This document shows, in pieces, positions 1 through 10,231 of a DNA stretch of 64,000 bases. The number at the start of each line of letters is the position of its first letter. Position 1 is the stretch's first letter. The position numbers and the translations under genes were made by a program. The stretch lies in contig JAIXUC010000026.1 of the NCBI GenBank assembly GCA_027483665.1, positions 169,974 through 233,973 on the forward strand. Direction: 5' to 3'. This DNA comes from Comamonadaceae bacterium. Lineage in GTDB: Bacteria > Pseudomonadota > Gammaproteobacteria > Burkholderiales > Burkholderiaceae_C. Under the pieces are notes generated by a model that was given only the letters and a program-made list of their open reading frames with translations, made no database searches and was not told where the DNA came from.

Positions 1-875
<875 letters not shown>

Positions 876-901
876 GCCGGCGGCTGCACAAACCCCAGCG
901 A

Positions 902-1603
902 TCAGCCTTTGTTCAGCCCCGAGTTCAGCCCTTGGTTCAGTTCGACCCAGCCGGCCCACATCATCTCGACGCCGATGCACAGCAAGATGAAAGCGACCAG
1001 CCGCATCATGACCAGGGTGCCAATGTCGCCCATGCGCGCCAGCAGTGCCACCGAGTGACGATAGACCAGATAAACCACAATGGCCGTGAGCGCCGCGCCC
1101 AAGGTGGCAATGAAGGCCGACGCCACGTACAGGGCCGGCCGGGTAGGTAAGCCCGCGCCAATGGCAATCGAGGCGGCGATGGTCCCGGGGCCGGTGGTCA
1201 GGGGAAAAGTGATGGGAAAGAAGCTGCGCCGAACGATTTCTTCGCGTGGCAAATCTTCTGCTTGAGCCTGAATCGCAATCGCACGACGTACATCGTCTTG
1301 ATCGCGCGTGTTGAGCATGCGCCAACCGGTGACAGCCACCAGCAGGCCGCCGCTCAACCGCACGATGGGCAGCGAAATTCCGAACAGTTCCAGCACGTAG
1401 GTGCCCACCAGCATCGAGGCCACCAATACCACCCAACTGTTGATCGCCACTTGGCGGGCCATGCGCCGCACCACGCGATCGTCTGATCCTGCGGTGGCCA
1501 TGAAGACGGGTGCTCCGCTGAGCGGGTTGATGATGGGCAAGAGCGTGAGTGGCACGATCACCAAAGCCTTGAGCAGCGGCGGCCAGTGGGTCAGCAAGTC
1601 CAT
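902..1603 (-). CDS. MarC family integral membrane protein
   Basis: A 233-residue inner-membrane protein of the MarC/UPF0056 family. Six hydrophobic segments are visible, beginning with LLKALVIVPLTLLPIINPLS, and the family signature PIINPLSGAPVF is near the N-terminus; FFPITFPLTTGPGTIAA lies mid-protein. Despite the historical name, a role in multiple antibiotic resistance is not supported for the family and the function is unknown. I chose ATG at 1603 because the hydrophobic segment follows directly; a GTG at 1630 would add nine residues and reach to within two bases of the nagZ stop. It lies downstream of nagZ on the same strand. Confidence 0.85.
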   Translation of the reverse strand: MDLLTHWPPLLKALVIVPLTLLPIINPLSGAPVFMATAGSDDRVVRRMARQVAINSWVVLVASMLVGTYVLELFGISLPIVRLSGGLLVAVTGWRMLNTRDQDDVRRAIAIQAQAEDLPREEIVRRSFFPITFPLTTGPGTIAASIAIGAGLPTRPALYVASAFIATLGAALTAIVVYLVYRHSVALLARMGDIGTLVMMRLVAFILLCIGVEMMWAGWVELNQGLNSGLNKG

Positions 1604-1631
1604 GGGAATGACGCTGCTTTTCAGCAACACC

Positions 1632-2702
1632 TCAAGGCAATAAGCCCAGAGCGTGCAGGTAACGCGGGTCGCGCATCAGTGCATCCCAGCTTTGCGCCGG
1701 TGCTGTTGGCAGCAAGGCCAAACGGCGCTGCTCGCAGGCTTCGCTGGGCTGCCAAGTTCCCTTGACAGCGGCCTCGCTCAAGCCGTCGATCAGCTCATCG
1801 GGCGCCCGTCCACCACCTGGGGCATGGGGCTGGCTTTGATTGCATAACAACACCAAGTCACAGCCGGCTTGCAGCGCGACCACAGCGGCTTCGGTATAGG
1901 AAACCAGGCGCCCATCAATCTCACGCGCACCTGCCATGGACAAGTCATCGCTGAAGACAGCACCCTGAAAGCCCAGTTGTCCGCGCAAGATGTCCTGTAA
2001 CCATCGTGCAGAAAAACCAGCGGGGCGGGCGTCCACCTTGGGGTAGACGACGTGCGCAGGCATCACCGCTGACAAGCTGGCACTGAGCCAAGCGTAGGGG
2101 GCCGCGTCGTCGGCCAAGATGGCTTTCAGGCTGCGCTTGTCCACCGGGATGTCGGTGTGCGAGTCGGCCGCTACGTGACCGTGGCCAGGGAAGTGCTTGC
2201 CGCAGTGCTGCATGCCCGCCTGCAAGAGGCCTTGCATGAGCGACTTGGCCAAGAGCGTCACCACGCGGGGGTCTCGTGCAAACGCGCGGTCGCCAATCAC
2301 ACCGCTGCGTCCGTAGTCCAAGTCAAGTACAGGCGTGAAACTGAAATCGACGCCACAGGCGCGCAACTCTGCAGCCAAGACGAAGCCGGTGGCGCTGGCT
2401 GCGTTGGTGGCACCCAAGGGGTCGCGCAGCCACTGCGCGCCCAGAGCGCCCATGGCGGGCAGGTGGGTAAAGCCATCGGTGCGAAAGCGCTGCACCCGAC
2501 CGCCTTCGTGGTCAACCGCAATCAGCAGGTCTTGGCGGACAGCTTTCACTTGCCCGCACAGCTCGGCCAGCTGGCTGCGATCGGTCCAGTTACGGCCAAA
2601 CAAAATCACCCCGCCGACCAACGGATGACGCAACCGCTTGCGGTCTGTCGCACTCAAGGTGGTGCCTGCAATGTCAAGAATGAGGGGGGCGTGCGGACTC
2701 AT
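1632..2702 (-). CDS. nagZ: Beta-N-acetylhexosaminidase NagZ
   Basis: A 356-residue cytoplasmic glycoside hydrolase of family 3 that removes N-acetylglucosamine from anhydro-muropeptides in peptidoglycan recycling. Diagnostic motifs are present in order: [21 protein letters not shown], the signature [14 protein letters not shown] with the catalytic His of the flexible loop, and the nucleophile Asp in FSDDLSMAG. Length fits the family (about 340 residues). Its ATG overlaps the acpS stop by ATGA, placing it at the distal end of the lepA-acpS gene run. In other proteobacteria NagZ products can induce AmpC, but nothing here shows such a link. Confidence 0.96.
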   Translation of the reverse strand: MSPHAPLILDIAGTTLSATDRKRLRHPLVGGVILFGRNWTDRSQLAELCGQVKAVRQDLLIAVDHEGGRVQRFRTDGFTHLPAMGALGAQWLRDPLGATNAASATGFVLAAELRACGVDFSFTPVLDLDYGRSGVIGDRAFARDPRVVTLLAKSLMQGLLQAGMQHCGKHFPGHGHVAADSHTDIPVDKRSLKAILADDAAPYAWLSASLSAVMPAHVVYPKVDARPAGFSARWLQDILRGQLGFQGAVFSDDLSMAGAREIDGRLVSYTEAAVVALQAGCDLVLLCNQSQPHAPGGGRAPDELIDGLSEAAVKGTWQPSEACEQRRLALLPTAPAQSWDALMRDPRYLHALGLLP

Positions 2703-3118
2703 GTGTGGCTTGGTGCGGCAAGGGGTTGAATGTGCTCGACCACCACAAAGCTGGCCGCGTAATCTGACTCATCGGTCAGGCTGACGTGGGCTTGCAGCCC
2801 CCTGGCTTCGAACCATTGCCTCAGGGCGCCGTGCAGCTGAATAGCCGGCTGTCCGCTGGGCAATCGGGTGATTTCACAGGAGCGCCAAGTCATGGGCATC
2901 ACCATGCCCATACCGATGGCCTTGCTGAAGGCCTCTTTGGCTGAAAAGCGCGTTGCGAGGTAGCGCACGCCGCGCTCAGGCCAGCGCGCACTGCGGGCAT
3001 GCCAAGTGCTGAGCTCACCATCGGCCAAGATGCGCCGGACAAAGCGCTCGCCGAATCGCTCGTAGCTGGTGCGGATACGTCGCACGTCACAGATGTCGGT
3101 GCCAATGCCGTAGACCAT
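2699..3118 (-). CDS. acpS: Holo-[acyl-carrier-protein] synthase
   Basis: A 139-residue 4'-phosphopantetheinyl transferase that loads the phosphopantetheine arm of CoA onto acyl carrier protein. The N-terminal [15 protein letters not shown] holds the metal-binding Asp, and [15 protein letters not shown] holds the conserved Glu and Lys of the AcpS active site. The length is normal. The gene sits directly after pdxJ and overlaps nagZ, the standard beta/gammaproteobacterial order pdxJ-acpS. Its substrate, AcpP, is encoded at 16.0-16.2 kb in the same window. Confidence 0.97.
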   Translation of the reverse strand: MVYGIGTDICDVRRIRTSYERFGERFVRRILADGELSTWHARSARWPERGVRYLATRFSAKEAFSKAIGMGMVMPMTWRSCEITRLPSGQPAIQLHGALRQWFEARGLQAHVSLTDESDYAASFVVVEHIQPLAAPSHT

Positions 3119-3126
3119 GAATGAGC

Positions 3127-3897
3127 CTAGTGGCCGCTGCTGCTGGTACGACCGCGCATAGCCAGCAGATAAGCCCGAACGGCGCCGTCGTAGCCCAGCT
3201 CCAACGCGTCAGCCATGAGTGCATGGCCGATGGAGACCTCTTGAACGCCCGGCACAGCCCGAAGAAAGTCACCCAGGTTGTGCAAGTTCAAGTCGTGACC
3301 CGCGTTCAGCCCAAGCCCGGCAGCCACCGCTGCTCGCCCCGCCGCCGCAAACTGTGCCAGCACAGCGCCTTGCTGTGCTGTGCCATAGGCACGTGCAACT
3401 GTTTCGGTGTAGAGCTCGACGCGGTCAGCGCCCAAATCGCGCACCGCATCCATCGCATCGGGGTTGGGGTCCATGAAAAGACTCACTCGCACACCCCAAT
3501 CGTGCGCCTGTGCGACCAGCGGCTTCAGGCGGGCGGCATCTTGCGGAAAAGACCAGCCGTGATCGCTGGTCAGTTGGCCTTGCTCGTCTGGCACGAAAGT
3601 GACTTGGTGTGGTCGCAAAGCTTCCACGTAAGGCATGAGGTTGTGAAATGGATTGCCTTCGATGTTGAACTCCGCTCGCGGCCAACGATCGCGCAGCAGT
3701 TCGGACAACTCGCGCACATCGTGCGGGCGAATATGACGTTCATCGGGTCGGGGGTGCACGGTAATGCCGTGGGCTCCAGCCTTCAGGCAAATTTCGGCTA
3801 TCCGGGTAACGCTGGGCACCCCCAGATGGCGCGTGTTGCGCAGCAATGCCACCTTGTTGAGATTCACAGAAAGAGCAGTTGTGCAGTCTGGCATCAA
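3127..3897 (-). CDS. pdxJ: Pyridoxine 5'-phosphate synthase PdxJ
   Basis: A 256-residue TIM-barrel enzyme condensing 1-deoxy-xylulose-5-phosphate with 3-amino-acetone phosphate to form pyridoxine 5'-phosphate in the DXP-dependent vitamin B6 route. Recognisable segments are [15 protein letters not shown] near the N-terminus, [30 protein letters not shown] and the C-terminal GLNAGHDLN and EVSIGHAL motifs. Length fits the family. It follows recO by 37 bases and precedes acpS by 8, as in many proteobacteria. Confidence 0.97.
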   Translation of the reverse strand: MMPDCTTALSVNLNKVALLRNTRHLGVPSVTRIAEICLKAGAHGITVHPRPDERHIRPHDVRELSELLRDRWPRAEFNIEGNPFHNLMPYVEALRPHQVTFVPDEQGQLTSDHGWSFPQDAARLKPLVAQAHDWGVRVSLFMDPNPDAMDAVRDLGADRVELYTETVARAYGTAQQGAVLAQFAAAGRAAVAAGLGLNAGHDLNLHNLGDFLRAVPGVQEVSIGHALMADALELGYDGAVRAYLLAMRGRTSSSGH

Positions 3898-3934
3898 GGT
3901 GCTTCAAGGAAGTTGCAGGAAACTGGCTCGGTCT

Positions 3935-4678
3935 TCAAAGCTGCGCGATTTCCATCATCAAAGCCCGCGTGCGCAGCACAGCGCCGCCGCAATGGTATTG
4001 CAGCATGGCGCGCAGCAAAGGCTTGAGCGTTGAGCCCTCGGCTTCGCACACGGGCAGCACACCCGCGATCGGGCTTGGCCCATCCAGTGCTTTCTGCAGG
4101 GCCAGCCAATGCTTGCCCGCCAAGGCTTGGCGGTCGTCTGCTGGTGCTTGTATCAGGCCAGCCTCGGGCCTTAGCGCGTAAGTCTGAGTGGGCTCCAGCT
4201 CGCGCATGGTGAGCGTTTGCAAGTCGAGCTGCGGCAACACACCCACCTCGCGCAAAGTGAGTAGCTCAAAGGCACGCAAGAGCGCTTCGCCGCGCCCGCC
4301 AGATGGCTGCGCGATGTGCTGCAGCACCAGCGTGTAGTGGTCGAAAAGGGCGGGGTGTGGATCGTCTCGGGCGAGCAGACGCATCATCAATTCGTTGAGG
4401 TAGAAGCCAGCCATCAAAGCATCGCCGCGTGGCATGACAGCCCCCCCGCCCCATTCGGCGGCTTTGAGGGTGCGCACTTCGGCGTCGCCAGACCAGCCGA
4501 GACGCAACAACTGCAGTGGCAGCAGCACCGGGCGGTAGCTGGAGGTGGGCCTCTTGGCGCCTTTGGCCACCAATACGACACGCCCGTGATGGCGACTAAA
4601 CACCTCCACGATCAAGCTGGTCTCGCTCCAGTCGTAGCGGTGCAGCACATAGGCCGGCTCGTCAGAGACGCGCTTCAT
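3935..4678 (-). CDS. recO: DNA repair protein RecO
   Basis: A 247-residue member of the RecO family, which works with RecR and RecF to load RecA on gapped DNA coated with SSB. The N-terminal OB-fold is visible: AYVLHRYDWSETSLIVEVFS followed by HHGRVVLVAKGAKRP, the family's best-conserved stretch. The helical C-terminal half includes FELLTLREVGVLPQLD. The zinc-binding cysteines seen in some Gram-positive RecO proteins are not apparent, as is common in proteobacteria. It lies 24 bases after era in the rnc-era-recO run. Confidence 0.94.
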   Translation of the reverse strand: MKRVSDEPAYVLHRYDWSETSLIVEVFSRHHGRVVLVAKGAKRPTSSYRPVLLPLQLLRLGWSGDAEVRTLKAAEWGGGAVMPRGDALMAGFYLNELMMRLLARDDPHPALFDHYTLVLQHIAQPSGGRGEALLRAFELLTLREVGVLPQLDLQTLTMRELEPTQTYALRPEAGLIQAPADDRQALAGKHWLALQKALDGPSPIAGVLPVCEAEGSTLKPLLRAMLQYHCGGAVLRTRALMMEIAQL

Positions 4679-4702
4679 GGGCCCGCCCGTGCGAGGGTCC
4701 GA

Positions 4703-5776
4703 TCACTCGTAGCCAAACGAGCGCACGCGGGCCTCGTCGTCGGCCCAACCTGAGCGCACCTTGACCCACATTTCGACAAAAACTTTGGCCTGCATGAGCG
4801 ACTCCAGCTCTTGTCGCGCCTCGGTGCCGATGCGCTTGATGCGCTCACCCTGCTCCCCAATCACCATGGCCTTGTGACCATCTCGCTCCACGACGATGGT
4901 GGCGGCAATGCGCAACAGGCGGCGCTGCCCCTTGCGGGCTGGCGGCTCCTCTTCGAATTTGTCGATGAGCACGGTGGAGGTGTAGGGCAGCTCGTCACCC
5001 GTCAAACGGAACAGCTTTTCGCGCACAACCTCACCGGCCAGGAAACGCTCGCTGCGGTCAGTCAGCTCTTCGGCTGCATACATCCAGCCCTGCTCGGGCA
5101 AATAGGGCCTGCAGATCTGCAGCAAGCGCTGAATATCTTTAGGGTTCTTGGCAGACAAGGGCACGAACTCGGTGAACGCATGTCGGGTCGAGACCTCTTG
5201 TAGCCAAGGGGCGAGCTCAGCGCGGCGCAGCACGGTGTCGAGCTTGTTGGCGATCAACAGCACAGGCACGCCTGCGCCAATGAGCGCCAGCACATGGGCA
5301 TCGGCTTGATTGAAGCGGCCAGCCTCGACCACGAAAAGGATCAAGTCCACATCGCTGACGGCACCTTGCACGGTCTTGTTGAGGGAGCGATTCAGTGCGT
5401 TGCTGTGGCGGGTTTGAAAGCCAGGGGTGTCGACGAACACGAATTGCGCGTCGCCATCGGTTCGGATACCGGTGATGCGGTGGCGAGTGGTCTGCGCCTT
5501 GCGCGAGGTGATGCTGACCTTCTGGCCGACCAGCGCATTGAGCAGCGTGGACTTCCCGACGTTGGGCTTGCCGATGATGGCGATCAGGCCGCAGCGTTGG
5601 AGTGAAAGTGCACCGTCGCCCGTCGCAGAGGCGGCGCGCGGCCCACTCAGACCCGCCAGCAGAGCATCGAGCTCCTGCGGGCTTTGTGCATTGGCATCTT
5701 GCAGGGGGCCAGCGCCGTCAGCGAGGGGGCTGGCCGGTGGCGTCGGCGCATTGGGTGCAGGCGATGCATTGATCAT
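4703..5776 (-). CDS. era: GTPase Era with extended N-terminus
   Basis: A 357-residue Era GTPase, which binds the 3' end of 16S rRNA through a C-terminal KH domain and acts in 30S assembly. G1 is GKPNVGKST (about residues 69-77), G3 is DTPG, and NKLD is G4. The KH domain near the C-terminus shows [13 protein letters not shown]. Typical Era is about 300 residues; here some 60 Ala/Pro-rich residues precede the G domain. The start at 5776 overlaps the rnc stop by ATGA, which supports it, although an internal start would remove the extension. Confidence 0.96.
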   Translation of the reverse strand: MINASPAPNAPTPPASPLADGAGPLQDANAQSPQELDALLAGLSGPRAASATGDGALSLQRCGLIAIIGKPNVGKSTLLNALVGQKVSITSRKAQTTRHRITGIRTDGDAQFVFVDTPGFQTRHSNALNRSLNKTVQGAVSDVDLILFVVEAGRFNQADAHVLALIGAGVPVLLIANKLDTVLRRAELAPWLQEVSTRHAFTEFVPLSAKNPKDIQRLLQICRPYLPEQGWMYAAEELTDRSERFLAGEVVREKLFRLTGDELPYTSTVLIDKFEEEPPARKGQRRLLRIAATIVVERDGHKAMVIGEQGERIKRIGTEARQELESLMQAKVFVEMWVKVRSGWADDEARVRSFGYE

Positions 5777-6471
5777 GGGAATCTGGCCTTCAGTTGAACC
5801 AGCACGGCGGCGGCGGCCAGTTGCTCGCCCGCACGGCGCGAAGGCCCGATGCCACGCTCGGAAAGGCGAAGTTCGGTTACTTCACACTCCACATCGAACG
5901 TCTGTTGGTGCGCCGCACCGACCGTACCCACGACGCGGTAGACCGGAAGCCGCATGCGTCGACCCTGCAGCCATTCCTGCAAAGCGGTCTTGGGGTCTTT
6001 TTCAGAGACAGCAACGCCCGGCGAGATGTTCAGATCGGCAAACAGTCGCAGCACGAAAGCCTCCGCAGTGGCGTAGCCAGCATCCATGAACATGGCTCCA
6101 ATAACTGCCTCGAGCGCGTCAGCCAATATAGAGGGTCTGCGATGGCCCCCGGAGCGGATCTCGCCCTCGCCCAGCAGGATTGCCGCCGGCAAATCCAGAG
6201 AGACCGCCAAACGAAACAAGGTGTCTTGACGAACCAAGCCCGCGCGTGCCCGGGATAGATCACCCTCTGGCACATCCCCCAGCCGCCTGAAAAGCAACTG
6301 CGCCACCGCCAGGTTCAGCACCGAATCACCCAAAAACTCCAGGCGCTCGTTGTGTCGCGCTGAATGGCTGCGGTGCGTCAGTGCCTGGACCAGCAGCTCT
6401 GGCTCTGAGAAGTTGTGCTGCAGGCGCTGCTGGAGCGCCACAAGTCCCTGGTCCAAAACCTTGTCTTTCAA
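5773..6471 (-). CDS. rnc: Ribonuclease III
   Basis: A 232-residue double-strand-specific endoribonuclease that processes rRNA precursors and structured mRNAs. The signature [14 protein letters not shown] (about residues 40-53) holds the catalytic acidic residues, and the second acidic cluster appears in [18 protein letters not shown]. The double-stranded RNA-binding domain follows from about residue 160 with [11 protein letters not shown] and ending in [10 protein letters not shown]. Length and order (lepB, DUF4845, rnc, era) are standard for Burkholderiales. It overlaps era by four bases. Confidence 0.97.
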   Translation of the reverse strand: MKDKVLDQGLVALQQRLQHNFSEPELLVQALTHRSHSARHNERLEFLGDSVLNLAVAQLLFRRLGDVPEGDLSRARAGLVRQDTLFRLAVSLDLPAAILLGEGEIRSGGHRRPSILADALEAVIGAMFMDAGYATAEAFVLRLFADLNISPGVAVSEKDPKTALQEWLQGRRMRLPVYRVVGTVGAAHQQTFDVECEVTELRLSERGIGPSRRAGEQLAAAAVLVQLKARFP

Positions 6472-6514
6472 GTGACTGACCGGAGGCGGCGTGGCGCTGT
6501 GCTGCGCCGGGAGA

Positions 6515-6871
6515 TCAATTGGAATTGCCTTCGTACTTGAGAGTCAGGTAGGCCGGACCAGCCAGGTGAATTTCCTTCTGATAAGCAAACCGCACCACCA
6601 CCTTGTCCCCCTCTTTGGTGACGTCTAGATCCTTACCTGAAATCGCCGTGATGTTGTCGATTTGCACCGCCCGGTCAAACGCCGCTCGCACTAACGGGAC
6701 GGTTTCACCATCCTGAGCCGCCTTTTTCGCAGCCTTCAACACGGCCTGATATTCAATGGCAGTTGGTACAACTTGTGCCAAGACCACGCCTGAGGCGGCC
6801 AGAACACCGCCGACAAACAAAAGACCAATGAAAGAAATGCCGCGCTGTGCAGACCGGTTGTGTGTCATCAC
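6515..6871 (-). CDS. DUF4845 small membrane-anchored protein
   Basis: A 118-residue protein with one N-terminal hydrophobic helix (GISFIGLLFVGGVLAASGVV, about residues 10-30) and a mixed extracytoplasmic domain. Sequence and position between lepB and rnc fit the DUF4845 family, found at this place in many betaproteobacteria. Its short basic start followed by a single helix also recalls a pilin-like N-terminus, but no prepilin peptidase site is clear. Function is unknown; position suggests co-expression with LepB. Confidence 0.82.
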   Translation of the reverse strand: MMTHNRSAQRGISFIGLLFVGGVLAASGVVLAQVVPTAIEYQAVLKAAKKAAQDGETVPLVRAAFDRAVQIDNITAISGKDLDVTKEGDKVVVRFAYQKEIHLAGPAYLTLKYEGNSN

Positions 6872-6892
6872 GTGCGTGTCCTAGGTTAAGTG

Positions 6893-7858
6893 TCAGTTGA
6901 ACCAGCCAATTCGCTTCAGGTCACTGAAGTTCATCCAAACCATGAAGGCCTTGCCCACGATGTTGTTGTCTGGCACAAAGCCCCAGAACCTTGAGTCCAG
7001 CGAATTATCGCGGTTGTCCCCCATCACAAAGTAATGGCCAACCGGGACTTTGCAGACAACACCCTCAACGCTGTAGGCGCACCCCCCGCTAAAGGGAAAC
7101 TGCTCAGCGCCCGGTATGAAAGCTGGTCGGTCGGGCTCAATGATCAGCCGATGCGGCTTCGCACCCAGGCCTTCTTCAAACTGCTTGGCGTAGCGCATGG
7201 CGCTGCTGTCGAAGAACTCCTGCAGCGGCTGGACAGGCACAGGCTTGCCGTTGATGCTTAAGCGCTTGTTGAGATAGGCCACTTCATCACCGGGCAACCC
7301 CACTACCCGCTTGATGTAATCGAGATTCGGCTGAGGCGGATACTTGAAAACCATGACGTCGCCGCGCTGGACAGGCTCACCGTCGGTGAGCTTGGTGCCC
7401 ACCACCGGCAAACGAACACCGTAGTGGTATTTGTTGACCAAGATGAGATCGCCGACCAGCAGTGTTGGGACCATGGAGCCGGAAGGAATCTTGAATGGCT
7501 CAAACAAGAATGAACGCAGCAAAAACACCATGAGGATGACCGGGAAGAGCCCGGCCGTCCAGTCCAGCCACCAAGGTTGCGCCAAGACCAGGTCTCGGGA
7601 CTTGGTCACATCGGTGTCGACCTTCGTGATGCCCTGTGCTACCAACGCTTGTCGGCGTTGCTCCGCAACTGCCTCGAGCTCAGCGGCGGCTTGGCGCCTG
7701 CGGGGCAAAAACAGCAAACGCTCTGCCACCCAATAGGTACCGGTGACCACGGTAGCGAGCAAAAGCAACAAAGAAAAGTTGCCGGTTACTGCGCCCATGT
7801 ACCAAGCCGCGCCATAGCCAACGAAAGCCAGTAAAACAAGGGATGTGAAAACTTGCAT
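6893..7858 (-). CDS. lepB: Signal peptidase I
   Basis: A 321-residue inner-membrane serine protease that removes signal peptides from exported proteins. Two N-terminal hydrophobic segments (about residues 1-50) precede a basic cytoplasmic loop; a second membrane stretch leads into the periplasmic catalytic domain. The catalytic Ser lies in PSGSMVPTLLVGD and the Lys in DYIKRVVGLPGDEV; GDNRDNSLDSRFWG is the box E signature. The start at 7858 was chosen because it overlaps the lepA stop by ATGA; the frame is open further upstream but that stretch lies inside lepA. Confidence 0.97.
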   Translation of the reverse strand: MQVFTSLVLLAFVGYGAAWYMGAVTGNFSLLLLLATVVTGTYWVAERLLFLPRRRQAAAELEAVAEQRRQALVAQGITKVDTDVTKSRDLVLAQPWWLDWTAGLFPVILMVFLLRSFLFEPFKIPSGSMVPTLLVGDLILVNKYHYGVRLPVVGTKLTDGEPVQRGDVMVFKYPPQPNLDYIKRVVGLPGDEVAYLNKRLSINGKPVPVQPLQEFFDSSAMRYAKQFEEGLGAKPHRLIIEPDRPAFIPGAEQFPFSGGCAYSVEGVVCKVPVGHYFVMGDNRDNSLDSRFWGFVPDNNIVGKAFMVWMNFSDLKRIGWFN

Positions 7859-9672
7859 CAATCTTCCACTTGGAGGATGGCCAGAAACGCTTCTTGGGGC
7901 ACCTCGACGGAGCCAATCTGCTTCATGCGTTTCTTGCCGGCTTTCTGCTTCTCGAGCAGCTTGCGCTTGCGGGAAATATCGCCCCCATAGCACTTGGCCA
8001 GCACGTTCTTGCGGAGCGCTTTGATTGTCTCACGCGCAATGATGTTCACCCCGATGGCAGCCTGTATGGCAACGTCAAACATCTGGCGAGAAATGATCTC
8101 GCGCATCTTGGCTACCACGGCGCGCCCGCGGTACTGCGACTGGCTGCGGTGCACGATGATCGACAGCGCATCCACCTTCTCGCCGTTGAGCAAGATGTCC
8201 ACCTTCACCACGTCAGACGCTCGATACTCCTTGAACGCATAGTCCATCGAAGCGTAGCCACGGCTGACCGACTTGAGCTTGTCGAAGAAGTCCAAAACGA
8301 TTTCGCCCAGCGGCATCTCATAGGTCAACATCACCTGGCGGCCGTGGTAGGCCATGTTGATTTGCACGCCCCGCTTTTGGTTAGCCAGCGTCATCACCGC
8401 GCCCACGTACTCTTGCGGCATGTACAGATGCACGGTGACGATGGGCTCCCGGATTTCGGCAAGTCGCCCCACATCGGGCATCTTCGATGGGTTCTCGACC
8501 ATGATGACTTCGCCGTCGGATTTGGCGACTTGGTAGACCACGCTGGGCGCTGTGGTGATGAGGTCTTGGTCGAACTCACGCTCGAGCCGCTCTTGGACGA
8601 TCTCCATGTGCAGCAAGCCCAGAAATCCGCACCTGAACCCAAAACCCAAGGCCTGTGAGACCTCTGGCTCGTAGTGCAATGAAGCGTCGTTCAACTTGAG
8701 CTTTTCCAAGCTGTCGCGCAAGGAGTCATAAGCGCTGGCTTCGGTCGGGTACAGGCCCGCAAACACCTGCGGCTGAATTTCCTTGAAGCCCGGCAAGGCT
8801 TCGGTCGCGGTGTGGGAGGCACCACCGCTGCCCAGCTTGATGAGGGTGACGGTGTCGCCCACCTTGGCCGCTTGCAGTTCTTTGATGCCCGCAATGATGT
8901 AGCCCACCTCGCCCGCCTCCAGCGAGTCACGCGGCTCGTTGGCTGGCGTGAACACGCCCAAATTGTCGGCGTTGTAGGTGGCACCGGTGGCCATCAGCTT
9001 GATGCGCTCACCCTTGGCCAAGCGGCCGTCGACCACCCGCACCAGCATCACCACGCCCACATAGGTGTCGAACCAACTGTCGATGATCATCGCCCGCAAG
9101 GGTGCGTCGGGCTTGCCACGCGGCGCTGGAATGCGCGCCACGATGGCCTCAAGAATTTCCTCAACGCCCATGCCGGTTTTGGCCGAGCAAGGAATCGCTT
9201 GGCTGGCGTCGATCCCGATGACGTCTTCAATTTCCGCTTTGGCGTTCTCGGGATCTGCTTGGGGCAAGTCCATTTTGTTGAGAACCGGAAGCACGTCGAC
9301 GCCCAAGTCCAGCGCGGTGTAGCAATTGGCCACGGTTTGCGCCTCCACGCCCTGGCTCGCGTCCACCACCAACAGCGCGCCCTCACACGCCGAAAGCGAG
9401 CGACTCACTTCGTACGAGAAGTCCACGTGTCCTGGCGTGTCGATCAGGTTCAGGTTGTAGACCTGTCCGTCGCGGGCCTTGTAGTGCAGTGCTGCGGTCT
9501 GCGCCTTGATGGTTATCCCACGCTCCTTCTCGAGGTCCATCGAGTCCAGCACCTGCGCCTCCATTTCGCGATCGGCCAAGCCGCCACAACGCTGGATGAT
9601 GCGATCAGCCAAGGTGGACTTGCCGTGATCGATGTGCGCAATGATCGAAAAGTTTCTGATGTGATTCATCAA
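7858..9672 (-). CDS. lepA: Elongation factor 4 (LepA)
   Basis: A 604-residue ribosome-associated GTPase. The G domain opens with [19 protein letters not shown], including the P-loop; DTPGHVDF is G3 and NKMD is G4. The LepA-specific C-terminal domain is present, with [16 protein letters not shown] and the ending EAFLAIL. Length is that of E. coli LepA (599). The start is one of two adjacent ATG codons. It heads the lepA-lepB run; the 559 bases before it hold a hairpin terminator and DnaA-box-like sites described separately. Confidence 0.98.
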   Translation of the reverse strand: MMNHIRNFSIIAHIDHGKSTLADRIIQRCGGLADREMEAQVLDSMDLEKERGITIKAQTAALHYKARDGQVYNLNLIDTPGHVDFSYEVSRSLSACEGALLVVDASQGVEAQTVANCYTALDLGVDVLPVLNKMDLPQADPENAKAEIEDVIGIDASQAIPCSAKTGMGVEEILEAIVARIPAPRGKPDAPLRAMIIDSWFDTYVGVVMLVRVVDGRLAKGERIKLMATGATYNADNLGVFTPANEPRDSLEAGEVGYIIAGIKELQAAKVGDTVTLIKLGSGGASHTATEALPGFKEIQPQVFAGLYPTEASAYDSLRDSLEKLKLNDASLHYEPEVSQALGFGFRCGFLGLLHMEIVQERLEREFDQDLITTAPSVVYQVAKSDGEVIMVENPSKMPDVGRLAEIREPIVTVHLYMPQEYVGAVMTLANQKRGVQINMAYHGRQVMLTYEMPLGEIVLDFFDKLKSVSRGYASMDYAFKEYRASDVVKVDILLNGEKVDALSIIVHRSQSQYRGRAVVAKMREIISRQMFDVAIQAAIGVNIIARETIKALRKNVLAKCYGGDISRKRKLLEKQKAGKKRMKQIGSVEVPQEAFLAILQVED

Positions 9673-9717
9673 CGGCTTGCTTCAAGTGATTGAATTGTTT
9701 GGAGCAGGCAAAGAAAA

Positions 9718-9744
9718 AGGGCGCGCCCTGAGAGGCCGCGCCCT
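9718..9744 (-). terminator. Hairpin with U-tract between mucD and lepA
   Basis: An 8-bp perfect inverted repeat (AGGGCGCG and CGCGCCCT, 11-base loop) is followed on the minus strand by TTTTTCTTT. It has the form of an intrinsic terminator for minus-strand transcripts. It ends about 45 bases before the lepA start, so it either terminates the mucD transcript or acts as a leader attenuator for lepA. Confidence 0.7.
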
Positions 9745-9859
9745 AAACCAACAATCTTTGGCAACTGCGATAGTTGGAGCTTCATTGTAGGCAAAAAGGT
9801 CCCTGAGGAAACCCCAAGGTCTAGCCCCAAAGCCACGTTGCAGCGCAACAACAGCGTAT

Positions 9860-9948
9860 TTATCAACAGGTTATTCACAATTTGTAATGGCGCTGGAAAG
9901 AACAAACTGTGGGTGAGCTGTGGAGCGATGGGGAATGGCTGTGGACAC
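9860..9948. promoter_or_regulatory. Cluster of DnaA-box-like 9-mers
   Basis: TTATTCACA at 9871-9879 matches the TTWTNCACA consensus exactly, and TTATCAACA at 9860-9868 differs at one position. On the other strand, weaker relatives start at 9908 (TGTGGGTGA) and 9940 (TGTGGACAC). There is no dnaA or dnaN nearby, so this is not argued to be the chromosomal origin; it may be a DnaA-titration or regulatory site, or chance. Confidence 0.35.
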
Positions 9949-10231
9949 GCGGCGAAAAGCGCTGCAACGGCGCTGGCTTATGTGGAAGTCAGCCTATCTG
10001 TGCCACAAATTCTAACCAGAGCAACCGGGTGAAGTCGAAAATGTTAGCGAATGCACACATCGCATTTGAATGATGGATGACGGCGCGTGGCCGCTTTGAC
10101 CCACCCACTGAACCCATACCCGATAAGCCCTCAGGGATATGCGGCACTTGGGGTGGATCAGAAAAGGCAGCAGAGGGCATCTTGACCTGGGCTCTTGATC
10201 CCAGGCTTGCGCCCTTTGGCAGCTCCGGTTG

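Larger units (their letters stand above)
9673..10231. other. 559-base intergenic region between mucD and lepA
   Basis: No gene with convincing homology is seen. The region contains the hairpin at 9718-9744, a possible minus-strand -10 box TACAAT near 9784-9790, a 38-codon minus-strand reading frame that runs through the hairpin and ends at the lepA start (TGATG), and a cluster of DnaA-box-like 9-mers between 9860 and 9948. The rest has no feature I can name. Confidence 0.5.

Noticed and set aside
9860..9948. Chromosomal replication origin
   Set aside because: There is no dnaA, dnaN or gyrB nearby and no clear AT-rich unwinding element; only box-like sites are present.
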